From positions 248,001 through 312,000 of the forward strand of contig NZ_JAPCZF010000003.1 in assembly GCF_025938095.1 (NCBI RefSeq): a stretch of DNA of 64,000 nucleotides, in the 5' to 3' direction. The stretch comes from Novosphingobium sp. JCM 18896. Lineage in GTDB: Bacteria > Pseudomonadota > Alphaproteobacteria > Sphingomonadales > Sphingomonadaceae. Below the pieces are notes generated by a model. That model worked only from the letters and a program-made list of their open reading frames with translations. It ran no database searches and had not been told where the DNA came from. Both the position numbers and the translations under genes were made by a program. Below are positions 41,889 through 49,761 of this stretch, piece by piece (position 1 is the first letter of the stretch; every line of letters starts with the position of its first letter).

Positions 41889-42911
41889 ATGCTGGACAGA
41901 GTTTCGCGCGCCTCGCTGACCTTCGTCGATGACAGCACGCCCGGGATCACGCGGCGGCTGCTCCGCGGCAAGTGGGCTTATTTCGATCCGAAAGGTCAGC
42001 GCATCAGGGATCCCGACGAAGTCGTGCGGCTCAACCGCGTGGCGCTGCCGCCGGCCTATCGCGACGCTTGGTTCGCGCCGCGCGCCGATGCGCATCTGCA
42101 GGCGGTCGGCTTCGATGCGCGCGGGCGCAAGCAGTATCGCTATCACCCCGACTACCGACAGGAGCGCGAGGCGCGAAAGTTCGAGCTCTGCGCGCCTTTC
42201 GGGCGTGCCCTGCCCAAGTTGCGCGAACGCGTTGCCGAGGATCTGGCCGGCCGCAAGCTGACGCGCGACCGCGCGGTCGCTTCGGTGGTCGCGCTGCTCG
42301 ATACCGGCGCGATCCGGGTCGGCAACGAGTGCTACGTGCGCGAGAACAAGAGCTACGGCGCGACGACCCTGCGCAACCGCCATGCCAAGATCGAAGGACG
42401 GCTGCTGCGGCTGCGCTTCCGCGGCAAGTCGGGCAAGCAGCAGGAGATCGCCTGCAGCGACGCGGCGCTGATCCGCTGCGTGCGCAAGATGCAGGACCTA
42501 CCCGGTCAGCACCTGTTCCAATATGTCGATCCCGACGACGGTAGCGTCGAGCCCGTCGATAGCGCCGAGGTCAACGACTACCTGCGCGAGACGATGGGCG
42601 AGGCCTTCACCGCGCGCAATTTTCGCACTTGGACCGCTTCGGCGCTGGCCTTCGGCATGCTCGTGGAGAATCCCGACGTGCCGCTCAAGGCCATGCTGGC
42701 GACGGTGTCCGAGCACTTGGGCAATACGCCGGCGATCGTGCGCAAGTCCTACATCCACCCCGCGGTCACGGCGGCGGCCAAGGGCGAGGCACCGATCGCC
42801 GAACTGCCCGAGCAATTGCCGCGCAAGACGCAATGGCTCAGCCGCGTGGAGCGCGGGCTAATCGATTTCCTGGAAACGCCGCGCGCGATCGCGGCGTTGG
42901 GGACGGGCTAG
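41889..42911 (+). CDS. DNA topoisomerase IB (poxvirus-type)
   Basis: 340-residue eukaryote/poxvirus-like type IB topoisomerase. Seen: GKWAYFDPKGQRIRDPDEV (about residues 26-44), TGAIRVGNECYVRENKSYGA (about 139-158, with an active-site Arg region), the LRLRFRGKSGKQQ lysine loop and the catalytic tyrosine in VRKSYIHPAV (about 293). It relaxes supercoils through a 3'-phosphotyrosine. ATG 41889 follows CAGGGT. It is divergent from the radical SAM repair gene and converges with a receiver gene, overlapping by 4 nt. Confidence 0.94.
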   Translation: MLDRVSRASLTFVDDSTPGITRRLLRGKWAYFDPKGQRIRDPDEVVRLNRVALPPAYRDAWFAPRADAHLQAVGFDARGRKQYRYHPDYRQEREARKFELCAPFGRALPKLRERVAEDLAGRKLTRDRAVASVVALLDTGAIRVGNECYVRENKSYGATTLRNRHAKIEGRLLRLRFRGKSGKQQEIACSDAALIRCVRKMQDLPGQHLFQYVDPDDGSVEPVDSAEVNDYLRETMGEAFTARNFRTWTASALAFGMLVENPDVPLKAMLATVSEHLGNTPAIVRKSYIHPAVTAAAKGEAPIAELPEQLPRKTQWLSRVERGLIDFLETPRAIAALGTG

Positions 42912-43267
42912 AGCCCCAGCTTCTCGATCACGCCGGCGACGTCGCTCGCGGTGTATGGCTTGGTCACCACCGGCACCTCGATCAGGTCCTTGGCGAGTTC
43001 GGGATATTCGTTGTAGCCGCTCGCGAAGATAAACGGCGTGCCCTGAGAGAGAAGCGTCGAGGCGATTTCCTCGCTGGTCTCGCTGCCCAGGTCGATGTCG
43101 AGCAGGGCGAAAGTAATCGGATGGTCGGCAATCAGCTTGAGAGCGCTGCGGACCGAACCGCAGACATGACAATCTTCATAGCCGAGGTCGCGCAGGATTT
43201 CCTCGGCCTCCATGGCGATGATCATATTGTCTTCGACGACGAGCGCCGTCCGCGGAACTTCTGCCAT
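42908..43267 (-). CDS. Single-domain response regulator (FATGUY-like)
   Basis: 119-residue stand-alone receiver. Acidic residues ED (about 11-12), phospho-Asp in FALLDIDLGS (about 55) and Lys in VVTKPYTASD are present. The switch region reads FIFASGYNE, close to the FATGUY motif of alphaproteobacterial single-domain regulators such as SdrG that tune PhyR signalling. No output domain. ATG 43267; the gene overlaps topoisomerase IB tail-to-tail by 4 nt. A role in the GSR phosphorelay is inferred from family and context. Confidence 0.88.
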   Translation of the reverse strand: MAEVPRTALVVEDNMIIAMEAEEILRDLGYEDCHVCGSVRSALKLIADHPITFALLDIDLGSETSEEIASTLLSQGTPFIFASGYNEYPELAKDLIEVPVVTKPYTASDVAGVIEKLGL

Positions 43268-43465
43268 CTATCCGTACCCGATCCGACCTATATTTCTCAT
43301 CTTAGACCACAAGAAAAGTTCGCGATGCGGCAGGAGGCGCGATTCGTGCGATCGGCGGTGGTTGCCCCGCTGGCGAATCGAGCACGACCCTTGCGTGCGA
43401 CATTTTGCGGCGATCAGGATGCCCGCTGGCCGCGCTTGCTCCCGCATCGAAGCGACAGTGCGGCC

Positions 43466-43485
43466 TATGTGCACCATAGCACATA
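43466..43485. promoter_or_regulatory. CRP-like palindromic operator upstream of the Crp-family gene
   Basis: Perfect arms TATGTGC / GCACATA separated by 6 nt, matching the TGTGx-N6-xCACA layout of CRP/FNR sites (TGTGC-N6-GCACA). It lies 36 nt upstream of the EcfG promoter of the Crp-family gene, in an otherwise featureless stretch (43268-43588), and may be an autoregulatory site. Confidence 0.45.
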
Positions 43486-43521
43486 GTTCCGAGCTGTCTG
43501 TCCACTTGTGGTCATTTTCGT

Positions 43522-43546
43522 GGAACTTTTCTTCGCCTGCACCGTT
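43522..43546 (+). promoter_or_regulatory. EcfG-type promoter, exact consensus, for the Crp-family regulator
   Basis: GGAAC (43522-43526), 16 nt, CGTT (43543-43546), 42 nt before the ATG at 43589. Confidence 0.8.
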
Positions 43547-43588
43547 CGCCCGAGATGGGGTTTTAGTTTGGCGTGAAGAGGTTAGGGG

Positions 43589-44299
43589 ATGCTGGAGGGC
43601 AGCAATTTGCTGGGAGCGCTGCGACAGAAGGACCGCGCGCTGCTCAAACCGTTCGTTACCGAGGTCCAGCTTTCCGCAGGCGAATCGATCTACGAGCCCG
43701 GTGAGGTCGTGCGCCATGCCTACTTTCCGCGCGACGCGGCGCTGGCGGTGTTCCTCGTCACGATGGAAAACGGCGAAGTCGTCGAGACGACGATGGTCGG
43801 GCGCGAGGGCGCGCTCGGCGGCATCGTCAGCCAGGGGCGGGTGCCATGTTACGCGCGCTCCTGCGTGATGCACGAGGGCAGCTTCTTTCGCATCGCCTCG
43901 GCCGATCTCGAGAAGATCAAGGAGGAATCGCCACAGATCCGCCAACTCTTCGCGCGCTATGCTGATTGCATGATGGCGCAGGTGTTCCAGGCCGTGGCCT
44001 GTAACGCTACGCACACGATCGAGCAGCGCGCGGCGAAATGGCTGACCGCGGCGATGGAGCGAACCGGCGAGTCCGAGATCACGATGACGCAGGAGCAACT
44101 GGCCGCTATGATGGGCATCGGTCGCTCCTATGCCAGCCGCGTGGTCCAGCGGTTCAAGGCCGATGGCGTGATCCAGACCCGCCGTGGCGGTCTGAAGGTG
44201 CTTGAGCCCGAAGCCCTGCGCGCGCGCGCCTGCCAGTGCAACGAACTGGTCAAGCAGCACTTCGATACGGTGCTCGGCGGGGTGTACCCCGAGAGTTAG
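43589..44299 (+). CDS. Crp/Fnr family transcriptional regulator
   Basis: 236-residue regulator with an N-terminal cyclic-nucleotide-binding-like domain (about residues 20-140; SAGESIYEPGEVVRHAYFPR) and a C-terminal winged HTH (about 150-220; MTQEQLAAMMGIGRSYASRV, then VIQTRRGGLKVLEP). It lacks the N-terminal Cys cluster of FNR, so oxygen sensing via Fe-S is unlikely. It carries an exact EcfG promoter and a CRP-like palindrome upstream. The stop overlaps the convergent FMN oxidase gene by 4 nt. Second Crp-type gene in the window with such a promoter (other at 60087). Confidence 0.9.
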   Translation: MLEGSNLLGALRQKDRALLKPFVTEVQLSAGESIYEPGEVVRHAYFPRDAALAVFLVTMENGEVVETTMVGREGALGGIVSQGRVPCYARSCVMHEGSFFRIASADLEKIKEESPQIRQLFARYADCMMAQVFQAVACNATHTIEQRAAKWLTAAMERTGESEITMTQEQLAAMMGIGRSYASRVVQRFKADGVIQTRRGGLKVLEPEALRARACQCNELVKQHFDTVLGGVYPES

Positions 44300-45444
44300 A
44301 GCCCGGGCACGGTCTCGCGGCGCAGGAAGCCGCGGTCGAGTTCGCGCAGGCTGGTCGCGCCGACCATCGCCATGGCCGTGCTGATCTCTTCCTTGAGGAT
44401 ATCGATCGCGCGGGCGGCGCCCGGCTGGCCGCCGGCGCCGGCGCCATAGAGCGTCGCGCGGCCGATCATCACCGCGTGGGCGCCTATCGCCATGGCCTTG
44501 AGCACGTCGCTGCCACGGCGGATGCCGCTGTCGAAGATCACCGTCATGCGATCGCCGACGGCATCGACGATTTCGGCCAGGACCTCGATCGAGGCCGGCG
44601 CCGCGTCGAAGGTGCGGCCGCCGTGGTTCGAGACGACCACGCCGTCGACGCCATGGTCGGCCGCGGCGATCACGTCCTCGCGGTTGAGCATGCCCTTGAG
44701 CAGCAGCTTGCCCGGGAAGCGGCGCTTGAGTTCGCGGACGTCGTCCCAGGTCACCGAGGGCGAATTGGTCACGCGGCCGGTCTTCGCCACTTCCGCCGGA
44801 TAGTTGGCGAAGGTCGGCAGGCCGCCGTTCAGCACGTAGCGGCCGAGCACCGTCGTCATCCAGCCGGGCTTCTGCATGATCGACCAGGCGAGCAGTGGAT
44901 TGGCCTTGATCGGGTTGGCCATGCCGTTGCGCTTGTTGAATTCACGGTTGGGCCAGATCGGCACGTCGACCGTTACGATCAGCGCCTCGGCACCGAGTTC
45001 TGCCGCGCGGTCGACCACCTGCCACGACAGGTCGCGGCGTTCCCACAGGTACATCTGCTGCCAGAAGCCGGTCCCGCCAGACGTGATCTGCGCGATCGTA
45101 TCGACGCTGGTGGTCGAACTCGTGGCCAGGCTGAACGGCAGGCCCGCCGCCGCAGCCGCGCCGGCGATGGCGCTTTCCCCGTGATAGCAGGCCAGGTCGG
45201 CGATGCCGGTGGGGGCGATGATCAGCGGGCTGGGGCGGGTCTTCCCGAACAGCTCGATCGACATGTCGCGCTTGGTGACGTCGCGCAAGGTGCGCAGGTC
45301 GAACTTGATCGCGCGCAGCGCTTCGTTGTTGTGCCGGATCAGGATGTCATCCTCGCTGCCGCGCTCGATGAATTCCCAGATCGCCTTCGGGATCTTGCGC
45401 TTCGCCTGATCGCGCAGGTCCCAGATGTTGTAGGCCGGCTTCAA
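44296..45444 (-). CDS. FMN-dependent alpha-hydroxy acid oxidase/dehydrogenase
   Basis: 382-residue TIM-barrel flavoenzyme of the lactate/glycolate/mandelate oxidase family, oxidising L-2-hydroxy acids to 2-oxo acids. Seen: IAPTGIADLACYHGE (about residues 75-89), FSLATSSTTSVDTIA, the active-site VSNHGGRTFD with catalytic His and substrate Arg (about 276-285), and FDSGIRRGSDVLKAM (FMN phosphate site). It is the last gene of the leftward RraA/dehydrogenase/monooxygenase operon, fitting oxidation of a 2-hydroxy acid intermediate. Electron acceptor not inferable. Confidence 0.92.
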   Translation of the reverse strand: MKPAYNIWDLRDQAKRKIPKAIWEFIERGSEDDILIRHNNEALRAIKFDLRTLRDVTKRDMSIELFGKTRPSPLIIAPTGIADLACYHGESAIAGAAAAAGLPFSLATSSTTSVDTIAQITSGGTGFWQQMYLWERRDLSWQVVDRAAELGAEALIVTVDVPIWPNREFNKRNGMANPIKANPLLAWSIMQKPGWMTTVLGRYVLNGGLPTFANYPAEVAKTGRVTNSPSVTWDDVRELKRRFPGKLLLKGMLNREDVIAAADHGVDGVVVSNHGGRTFDAAPASIEVLAEIVDAVGDRMTVIFDSGIRRGSDVLKAMAIGAHAVMIGRATLYGAGAGGQPGAARAIDILKEEISTAMAMVGATSLRELDRGFLRRETVPGL

Positions 45445-45469
45445 GTCATCATCCCCCGTTCGGCCGCGA

Positions 45470-46192
45470 TCAGCCCTGGCCGTCCTGCCAGGTGCCGTCG
45501 ATCTGCTCGATGCCGAGCGTCTCGATCGTATTGCGGATGCCGAGGATGTCGAGCGGCAGCTCGCCCGCGGCGATGCGCGCGCGGATCTTGACCTCGTTGG
45601 CGGCGCGCGCCTCGGCGCCGGCGACGGTCTGCGCCAGCAGCGCCAGCGGGATCACGACGACGCCGTCGGCGTCGGCGGCGACCACGTCACCGGGTTCGAC
45701 CAGCACGCCATCGGCGACGACGGGCACGTTGACCGCGGCCGGGCCACGCTTCTCGGGCTGTTCGACCGAGACGTGGGTCGACCAGACGGGGAAGCCGAGC
45801 TCGCGGATCGCGTCGGTGTCGCGGCAGGCGCCGTGGACCACGGCGCCGGCGACGCCCTTCTTGACCGCGAAGCCGCAGGCGACGTCGCCCCACAGCGCGC
45901 CCTGGTGGCCGCCGCCGTTGGTGAAGACCAGCACGTCGCCCGCCTGCGCGGTGTCGAGCGCGATGTGGATCGCCAAGTTGTCGCCGGGGAAGTTCCAGGC
46001 GGTGATCGCCGGGCCGCAGAGCTTCTGGCCGGGGGCGATCGGATTCATATTCGGGCTCATCAGGCTCATGCGTCCGGCGACGAGGCCCAGCGCGCCGTGC
46101 AGGTCGGCCACGCCGAATTCGGCCGCACGCGCGAGCAGCGCCGGGTCGGGGCGCGGGATCTGGCGGTAGATGACGGACTTGGTGGGCTTCAC
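45470..46192 (-). CDS. RraA family protein (4-hydroxy-4-methyl-2-oxoglutarate aldolase-like)
   Basis: 240-residue RraA/HMG-aldolase family protein. The core GALWGDVACGFAVKKGVAGA (about residues 98-117) with GACRDTDAIRELGFPVW (about 120-136) is the metal/pyruvate-binding segment; the Arg and Asp of CRDTD are catalytic in class II HMG/CHA aldolases. This favours an aldolase or decarboxylase acting on a 4-hydroxy-2-oxo acid over an RNase E inhibitor. It overlaps the upstream dehydrogenase gene by 4 nt. Confidence 0.9.
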   Translation of the reverse strand: MKPTKSVIYRQIPRPDPALLARAAEFGVADLHGALGLVAGRMSLMSPNMNPIAPGQKLCGPAITAWNFPGDNLAIHIALDTAQAGDVLVFTNGGGHQGALWGDVACGFAVKKGVAGAVVHGACRDTDAIRELGFPVWSTHVSVEQPEKRGPAAVNVPVVADGVLVEPGDVVAADADGVVVIPLALLAQTVAGAEARAANEVKIRARIAAGELPLDILGIRNTIETLGIEQIDGTWQDGQG

Positions 46193-47157
46193 GGGAGAAT
46201 CTCCGGGTTCAGCAGGGTCGCGGGGCGTTCGCCGCGCTGGATCGTTTCGACGACTTGCGCGCAGTGCAGCGCCATGTGCTTCATGCTCGCCTCGGTGACG
46301 CCGGCGACATGCGGGCCGAGCACGACGTTGTCGAGCGCGAACAGCGGGTGGTCGGCGGGCGGCGGCTCGGCCTCGAACACGTCGATCCCGGCGCCGCCGA
46401 TCGTGCCGGCCTTGAGCGCTTCAGCCAGGGCGGCTTCGTCGATGATGCCGCCGCGGCTGGTGTTCACGATCACCGCACCGGGCTTCATCTTATCGAACTG
46501 CGCGGCGCCGATCATGTTACGCGTACCGTCGGTCAGCGGCACGTGGATCGAGATCACGTCGGCCCAGCCGAGCAGGTCGTCGAGGCTCATCGGCGTGGCG
46601 CCGGCGGAGATCACGTCATCGTCCGACAGCATCGGATCGTAGACGCCGAGCTCGGCACCGAAGCCGGCGCCGCAGATCCTGGCGGTGAAGCGCGCGATGC
46701 GGCCGAAGCCGATCAGGCCGACCCGTGCCTCGGTCAGATCACCCAACCGCGTCTTCCAGCGCTCGTTCCAGCGATCCTCGCGCACAACCGCGTCCATCTC
46801 GCGCACGCGGCGCAGCACGGCCAGCATCAGCGTGACCGCGCCTTCGGCCACGGCGGTCGAATTGTTGCCGCCGGGGGTGTTGCAGACCTGGATGCCGCGC
46901 TCGCTGGCGAAGGGGATCGGGATGTTGTCGACCCCGGCACCGTGCTTCACGATCGCCTTGAGCCTGGGCATCGACGCGATCAGGCTTTCGGGCAGCTCCG
47001 TCGTGCGGATGACCATATAGCTCGCCTCGGCGACGCGCGGGTCGGCGCCGCCGTGAAGCGGTCCCTGCTCGGGCAGCACCACCTCGTGCGCGGCGCCGAT
47101 CCGCTCGACGCCGGCGGCATGGATCGGATCGACGATGTAGACGATTTCGCGGGTCAT
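46189..47157 (-). CDS. D-2-hydroxyacid dehydrogenase (NAD-dependent)
   Basis: 322-residue phosphoglycerate dehydrogenase-type enzyme. Seen: VKHGAGVDNIPI (about residues 70-81), Rossmann GLIGFGRIARFTARI (about 144-158), VNTSRGGIIDEAAL (about 230-243) and the catalytic Glu and His in FEAEPPPADHPLF and LGPHVAG. It interconverts 2-hydroxy and 2-oxo acids with NAD(P). Four-nt overlap with rraA and 4-nt gap from the luciferase-like gene indicate one operon. Confidence 0.92.
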   Translation of the reverse strand: MTREIVYIVDPIHAAGVERIGAAHEVVLPEQGPLHGGADPRVAEASYMVIRTTELPESLIASMPRLKAIVKHGAGVDNIPIPFASERGIQVCNTPGGNNSTAVAEGAVTLMLAVLRRVREMDAVVREDRWNERWKTRLGDLTEARVGLIGFGRIARFTARICGAGFGAELGVYDPMLSDDDVISAGATPMSLDDLLGWADVISIHVPLTDGTRNMIGAAQFDKMKPGAVIVNTSRGGIIDEAALAEALKAGTIGGAGIDVFEAEPPPADHPLFALDNVVLGPHVAGVTEASMKHMALHCAQVVETIQRGERPATLLNPEILP

Positions 47158-47160
47158 GGT

Positions 47161-48471
47161 TCAGGCGAGTTCCACGTTCTCACGCAGCGTCTTGCCGAGG
47201 TATTCGGTCGGGTAGACGCCGCGCTTCTGCAGGATCGGCACGACCTCGTTGACGAAGTCGTCGATCGACACGGGCATGATGTTGGGGGTGACATTGAAGC
47301 CGTGGCAACCCGTCTCGCGCCAGATCGTCTCGAGCTGGTCGGCGACCTGTTCGGGCGAGCCGACGAGCTGCGGCATGCCGACGGCGAGGCCCCACTTGAT
47401 CGCGACATCGCGCAGGGTCAGCGGCTTGTCGCCGACGATGTTCGAGAAGGCCTTCATCAGCCCCTGCGAGCCCTGGGTCTGCATCTCGACCAGCGGCTGG
47501 TCGAGCTCCATGCCCGAGAAGTCGACGCCCATCGTGCCCGAAAGCCGCGCGATCGCGCCTTCGAGCGGGATTCGCTCGACGATGTCGTTGAGCTTCTTCT
47601 TCGCCTCTTCCTCGGTGCCCGCGATCACCGGCTGAATGCCGAAGGTGACGCCGGGCGCCGGGGTGCGGCCGAGTTGGCCGGCGGTGGTGCGGAAGTCGTC
47701 CATGAACTTCTTCATGCCCGGGATGTTCGGCTGGATCGCGAAGACCACGTCGGCGTGCTTCATCGCGAAGGCCTGGCCGCGGCCCGAGGAGCCGGCCTGG
47801 AACAGCACCGGGCGACCCTGCGGGCTCGGCAGGGCAGGGGCGACGGTGTTGCAGTTGAAATACTGGCCCGCGTGCTCGATGCGCTTGACCTTACTCGGAT
47901 CGGCGAAGATCCCGCTGGCCTTGTCGGCGATCACCGCGCCTTCGCCCACGCTGTCCCACAGCGCGTAGCAGATATCCATGTATTCCTCGGCGCGGTCGTA
48001 GCGCTCGTCGTGCGGCAGTTCCTTGAGGCCATAGGCGCGATGCTCGCCGCGCAGGTGGCCGGTGACGATGTTCCAGCCGACGCGGCCGCCGCTCATGTAG
48101 TCGAGCGTCGAGAGCTGGCGGACCACCGAATAGGGGTGGTGCGGCCCGGTCGAGACCGTGGCGGCGAGACCGAGGTGCGAGGTCGCGCCGGCGATCGCGC
48201 CGAGCAGGGTCACCGGGTCCATCGTCGGCCAGCAGACGCCATAGCGGATCGCGTCGTCCATGCGGTCCATGTAGCGGTCGAACACGCCGGGCGTGTCGGC
48301 GAAGAAGATCGCGTCGAACAGGCCGCGCTCGAGCGTCTTGGCCATGTCGATCCACAGGCTCATGTCGCCGAGTGCCTGGAGCCGGTTGTCCTCGGGCGCG
48401 GCCCAGGACAGGACCGTGTGGTTGATCGGGGAATTGATCTGGAAGCTGACCAGGTGAATGTATTTGCCCAT
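47161..48471 (-). CDS. LLM class FMN-dependent monooxygenase (NtaA/SnaA/DszA type)
   Basis: 436-residue two-component flavin monooxygenase of the nitrilotriacetate/dibenzothiophene-sulfone group. Seen: LDYMSGGRVGWNIVTGHLRG (about residues 126-145), PVLFQAGSSGRGQAFAMKHA (about 224-243) and GSPEQVADQLE. The enzyme needs reduced FMN from a separate reductase, none of which adjoins. It is the first gene of the leftward operon (monooxygenase, dehydrogenase, RraA, FMN oxidase). Substrate unknown, possibly an ether, sulfone or amine. Confidence 0.9.
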   Translation of the reverse strand: MGKYIHLVSFQINSPINHTVLSWAAPEDNRLQALGDMSLWIDMAKTLERGLFDAIFFADTPGVFDRYMDRMDDAIRYGVCWPTMDPVTLLGAIAGATSHLGLAATVSTGPHHPYSVVRQLSTLDYMSGGRVGWNIVTGHLRGEHRAYGLKELPHDERYDRAEEYMDICYALWDSVGEGAVIADKASGIFADPSKVKRIEHAGQYFNCNTVAPALPSPQGRPVLFQAGSSGRGQAFAMKHADVVFAIQPNIPGMKKFMDDFRTTAGQLGRTPAPGVTFGIQPVIAGTEEEAKKKLNDIVERIPLEGAIARLSGTMGVDFSGMELDQPLVEMQTQGSQGLMKAFSNIVGDKPLTLRDVAIKWGLAVGMPQLVGSPEQVADQLETIWRETGCHGFNVTPNIMPVSIDDFVNEVVPILQKRGVYPTEYLGKTLRENVELA

Positions 48472-48654
48472 CGCTTGTCCTCTCGCCCGGTAGGGTCGAA
48501 CGTATCCGATCCATCTCCGGTTCTAGCCGAAGCTTGAAAGCTCTTCCACCGCCGGGCAACTCATAATAAGCGCCATATGCGACAAGAATCACTGGCGGTG
48601 CCTATAGGCCGTGCTGCGGCTGGGTGCATCCCTTTTGTGACAGGAGAGTAAAAA

Positions 48655-49563
48655 ATGTATCCCATTCCGCCAAGCGTCGAGGCAGAGGTCTTTGCTGTGA
48701 TCCCCGAGGCGCTGAGCTATGGGACCCGCAAGTCGGACTGGGCTTCGGTGCAGGTACACGGCAATGCGACGCCGACTTTCCTCGAAGGGCCGTGCTTCGA
48801 TGCGGCAGGCGATCTCTGGGTCACCGACATTCCCTGGGGCCGCGTGTTCAAGATCGCGCAGGATGGTACGGTCTCGGTCGGCGCCGAATACGATGGCTAT
48901 CCCAACGGTCTCAAGTTCCTGGCCGACGGCACCGCGCTGATCGCCGACCTCAAGAATGGCATCATGAAGTTCGATCCGGCCAAGGGTACGGTCGAGCCCT
49001 ATCTGACGCGTCGGCTGCTCGAGCCGTTCCGCGGCTGCAACGATCTCTGCGTCGCGAAGAACGGCGACGTCTATTTCACCGACCAGGCGCAATCGAGCCT
49101 CGCCGACGCCTATGGCCGCGTCTATTGCCTGCGCGCCGCGACGGGCAAGCTCGACCTCGTGCTCGACAAGATCCCGAGTCCCAACGGTCTCGTGCTCAAC
49201 AAGTCCGAGAACGCGCTCTACCTCGCGGTGACGCGCGCCAACCAGATCTGGAAGATCAACTTCAACGCCGATGGCTCGACGGGCAAGGTCGGCATCTTCA
49301 TCCAGCTGTCGGGCGGCCACGGCCCCGACGGCATCACCATCGACGAGGACGACGGCCTCGCGGTCTGTCACGTCGGCATGGGCTCGGTCTGGCTGTTCGA
49401 CGCCTATGGCGAGCCCACCTTGCGGATCAAGTCGCCCAAGGGGCGGATGACCACGAACCTCGCCTATGGCGGGCCCGGCAATCGCACGATCTATTTCACC
49501 GAGTCCGCGACGGGGACCGTGCTCAAGGCCGAAGTGCCGGTGGCCGGGCGCAAGCTGCTGTGA
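48655..49563 (+). CDS. SMP-30/gluconolactonase/LRE-like lactonase
   Basis: 302-residue six-bladed beta-propeller lactonase of the SMP-30 family. Typical blocks are FLEGPCFDAAGDLWVTDIPW (about residues 41-60, with the metal-binding Glu), CNDLCVAKNGDVYFTDQ (about 123-139), SPNGLVLNKSENALYLA (about 178-194) and GHGPDGITIDEDDGLAVCHV (about 220-239, with the catalytic Asp). AGGAG lies just before the ATG. It may hydrolyse the lactone or ester made by the Baeyer-Villiger monooxygenase encoded next. Confidence 0.9.
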   Translation: MYPIPPSVEAEVFAVIPEALSYGTRKSDWASVQVHGNATPTFLEGPCFDAAGDLWVTDIPWGRVFKIAQDGTVSVGAEYDGYPNGLKFLADGTALIADLKNGIMKFDPAKGTVEPYLTRRLLEPFRGCNDLCVAKNGDVYFTDQAQSSLADAYGRVYCLRAATGKLDLVLDKIPSPNGLVLNKSENALYLAVTRANQIWKINFNADGSTGKVGIFIQLSGGHGPDGITIDEDDGLAVCHVGMGSVWLFDAYGEPTLRIKSPKGRMTTNLAYGGPGNRTIYFTESATGTVLKAEVPVAGRKLL

Positions 49564-49610
49564 GCTGAATTCCCGCCCGGAGCGAGGAGCGGCCATTTGC
49601 AGCATGGTGA

Positions 49611-49639
49611 AGGGGCACGTCCGGTCGGGCGTGCCCTTT
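49611..49639 (+). terminator. Probable terminator of the SMP-30 gene
   Basis: Arms GGGCACG (49613-49619) and CGTGCCC (49630-49636) followed by TTTG, 48 nt after the stop. Confidence 0.55.
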
Positions 49640-49691
49640 GTCGTTGCGCCTGGCGGCGTATGCTCCGTCCGCGGTTCTGCGGGAATGGGAT

Positions 49692-49733
49692 ACATAATTT
49701 ATAATAGACATCACTGTTGATTATAAATTATGT
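49692..49733. promoter_or_regulatory. AT-rich operator palindrome and probable promoter of the Baeyer-Villiger monooxygenase gene
   Basis: Perfect 14-nt arms ACATAATTTATAAT (49692-49705) and ATTATAAATTATGT (49720-49733), 14 nt apart. The left arm contains TATAAT (49700-49705), an ideal -10 box, so a bound repressor would block transcription. The extreme AT content contrasts with the GC-rich surroundings. The translation start is 28 nt downstream. Confidence 0.7.
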
Positions 49734-49761
49734 CGCGCCCAACGAATCCATGGGAGCGATC

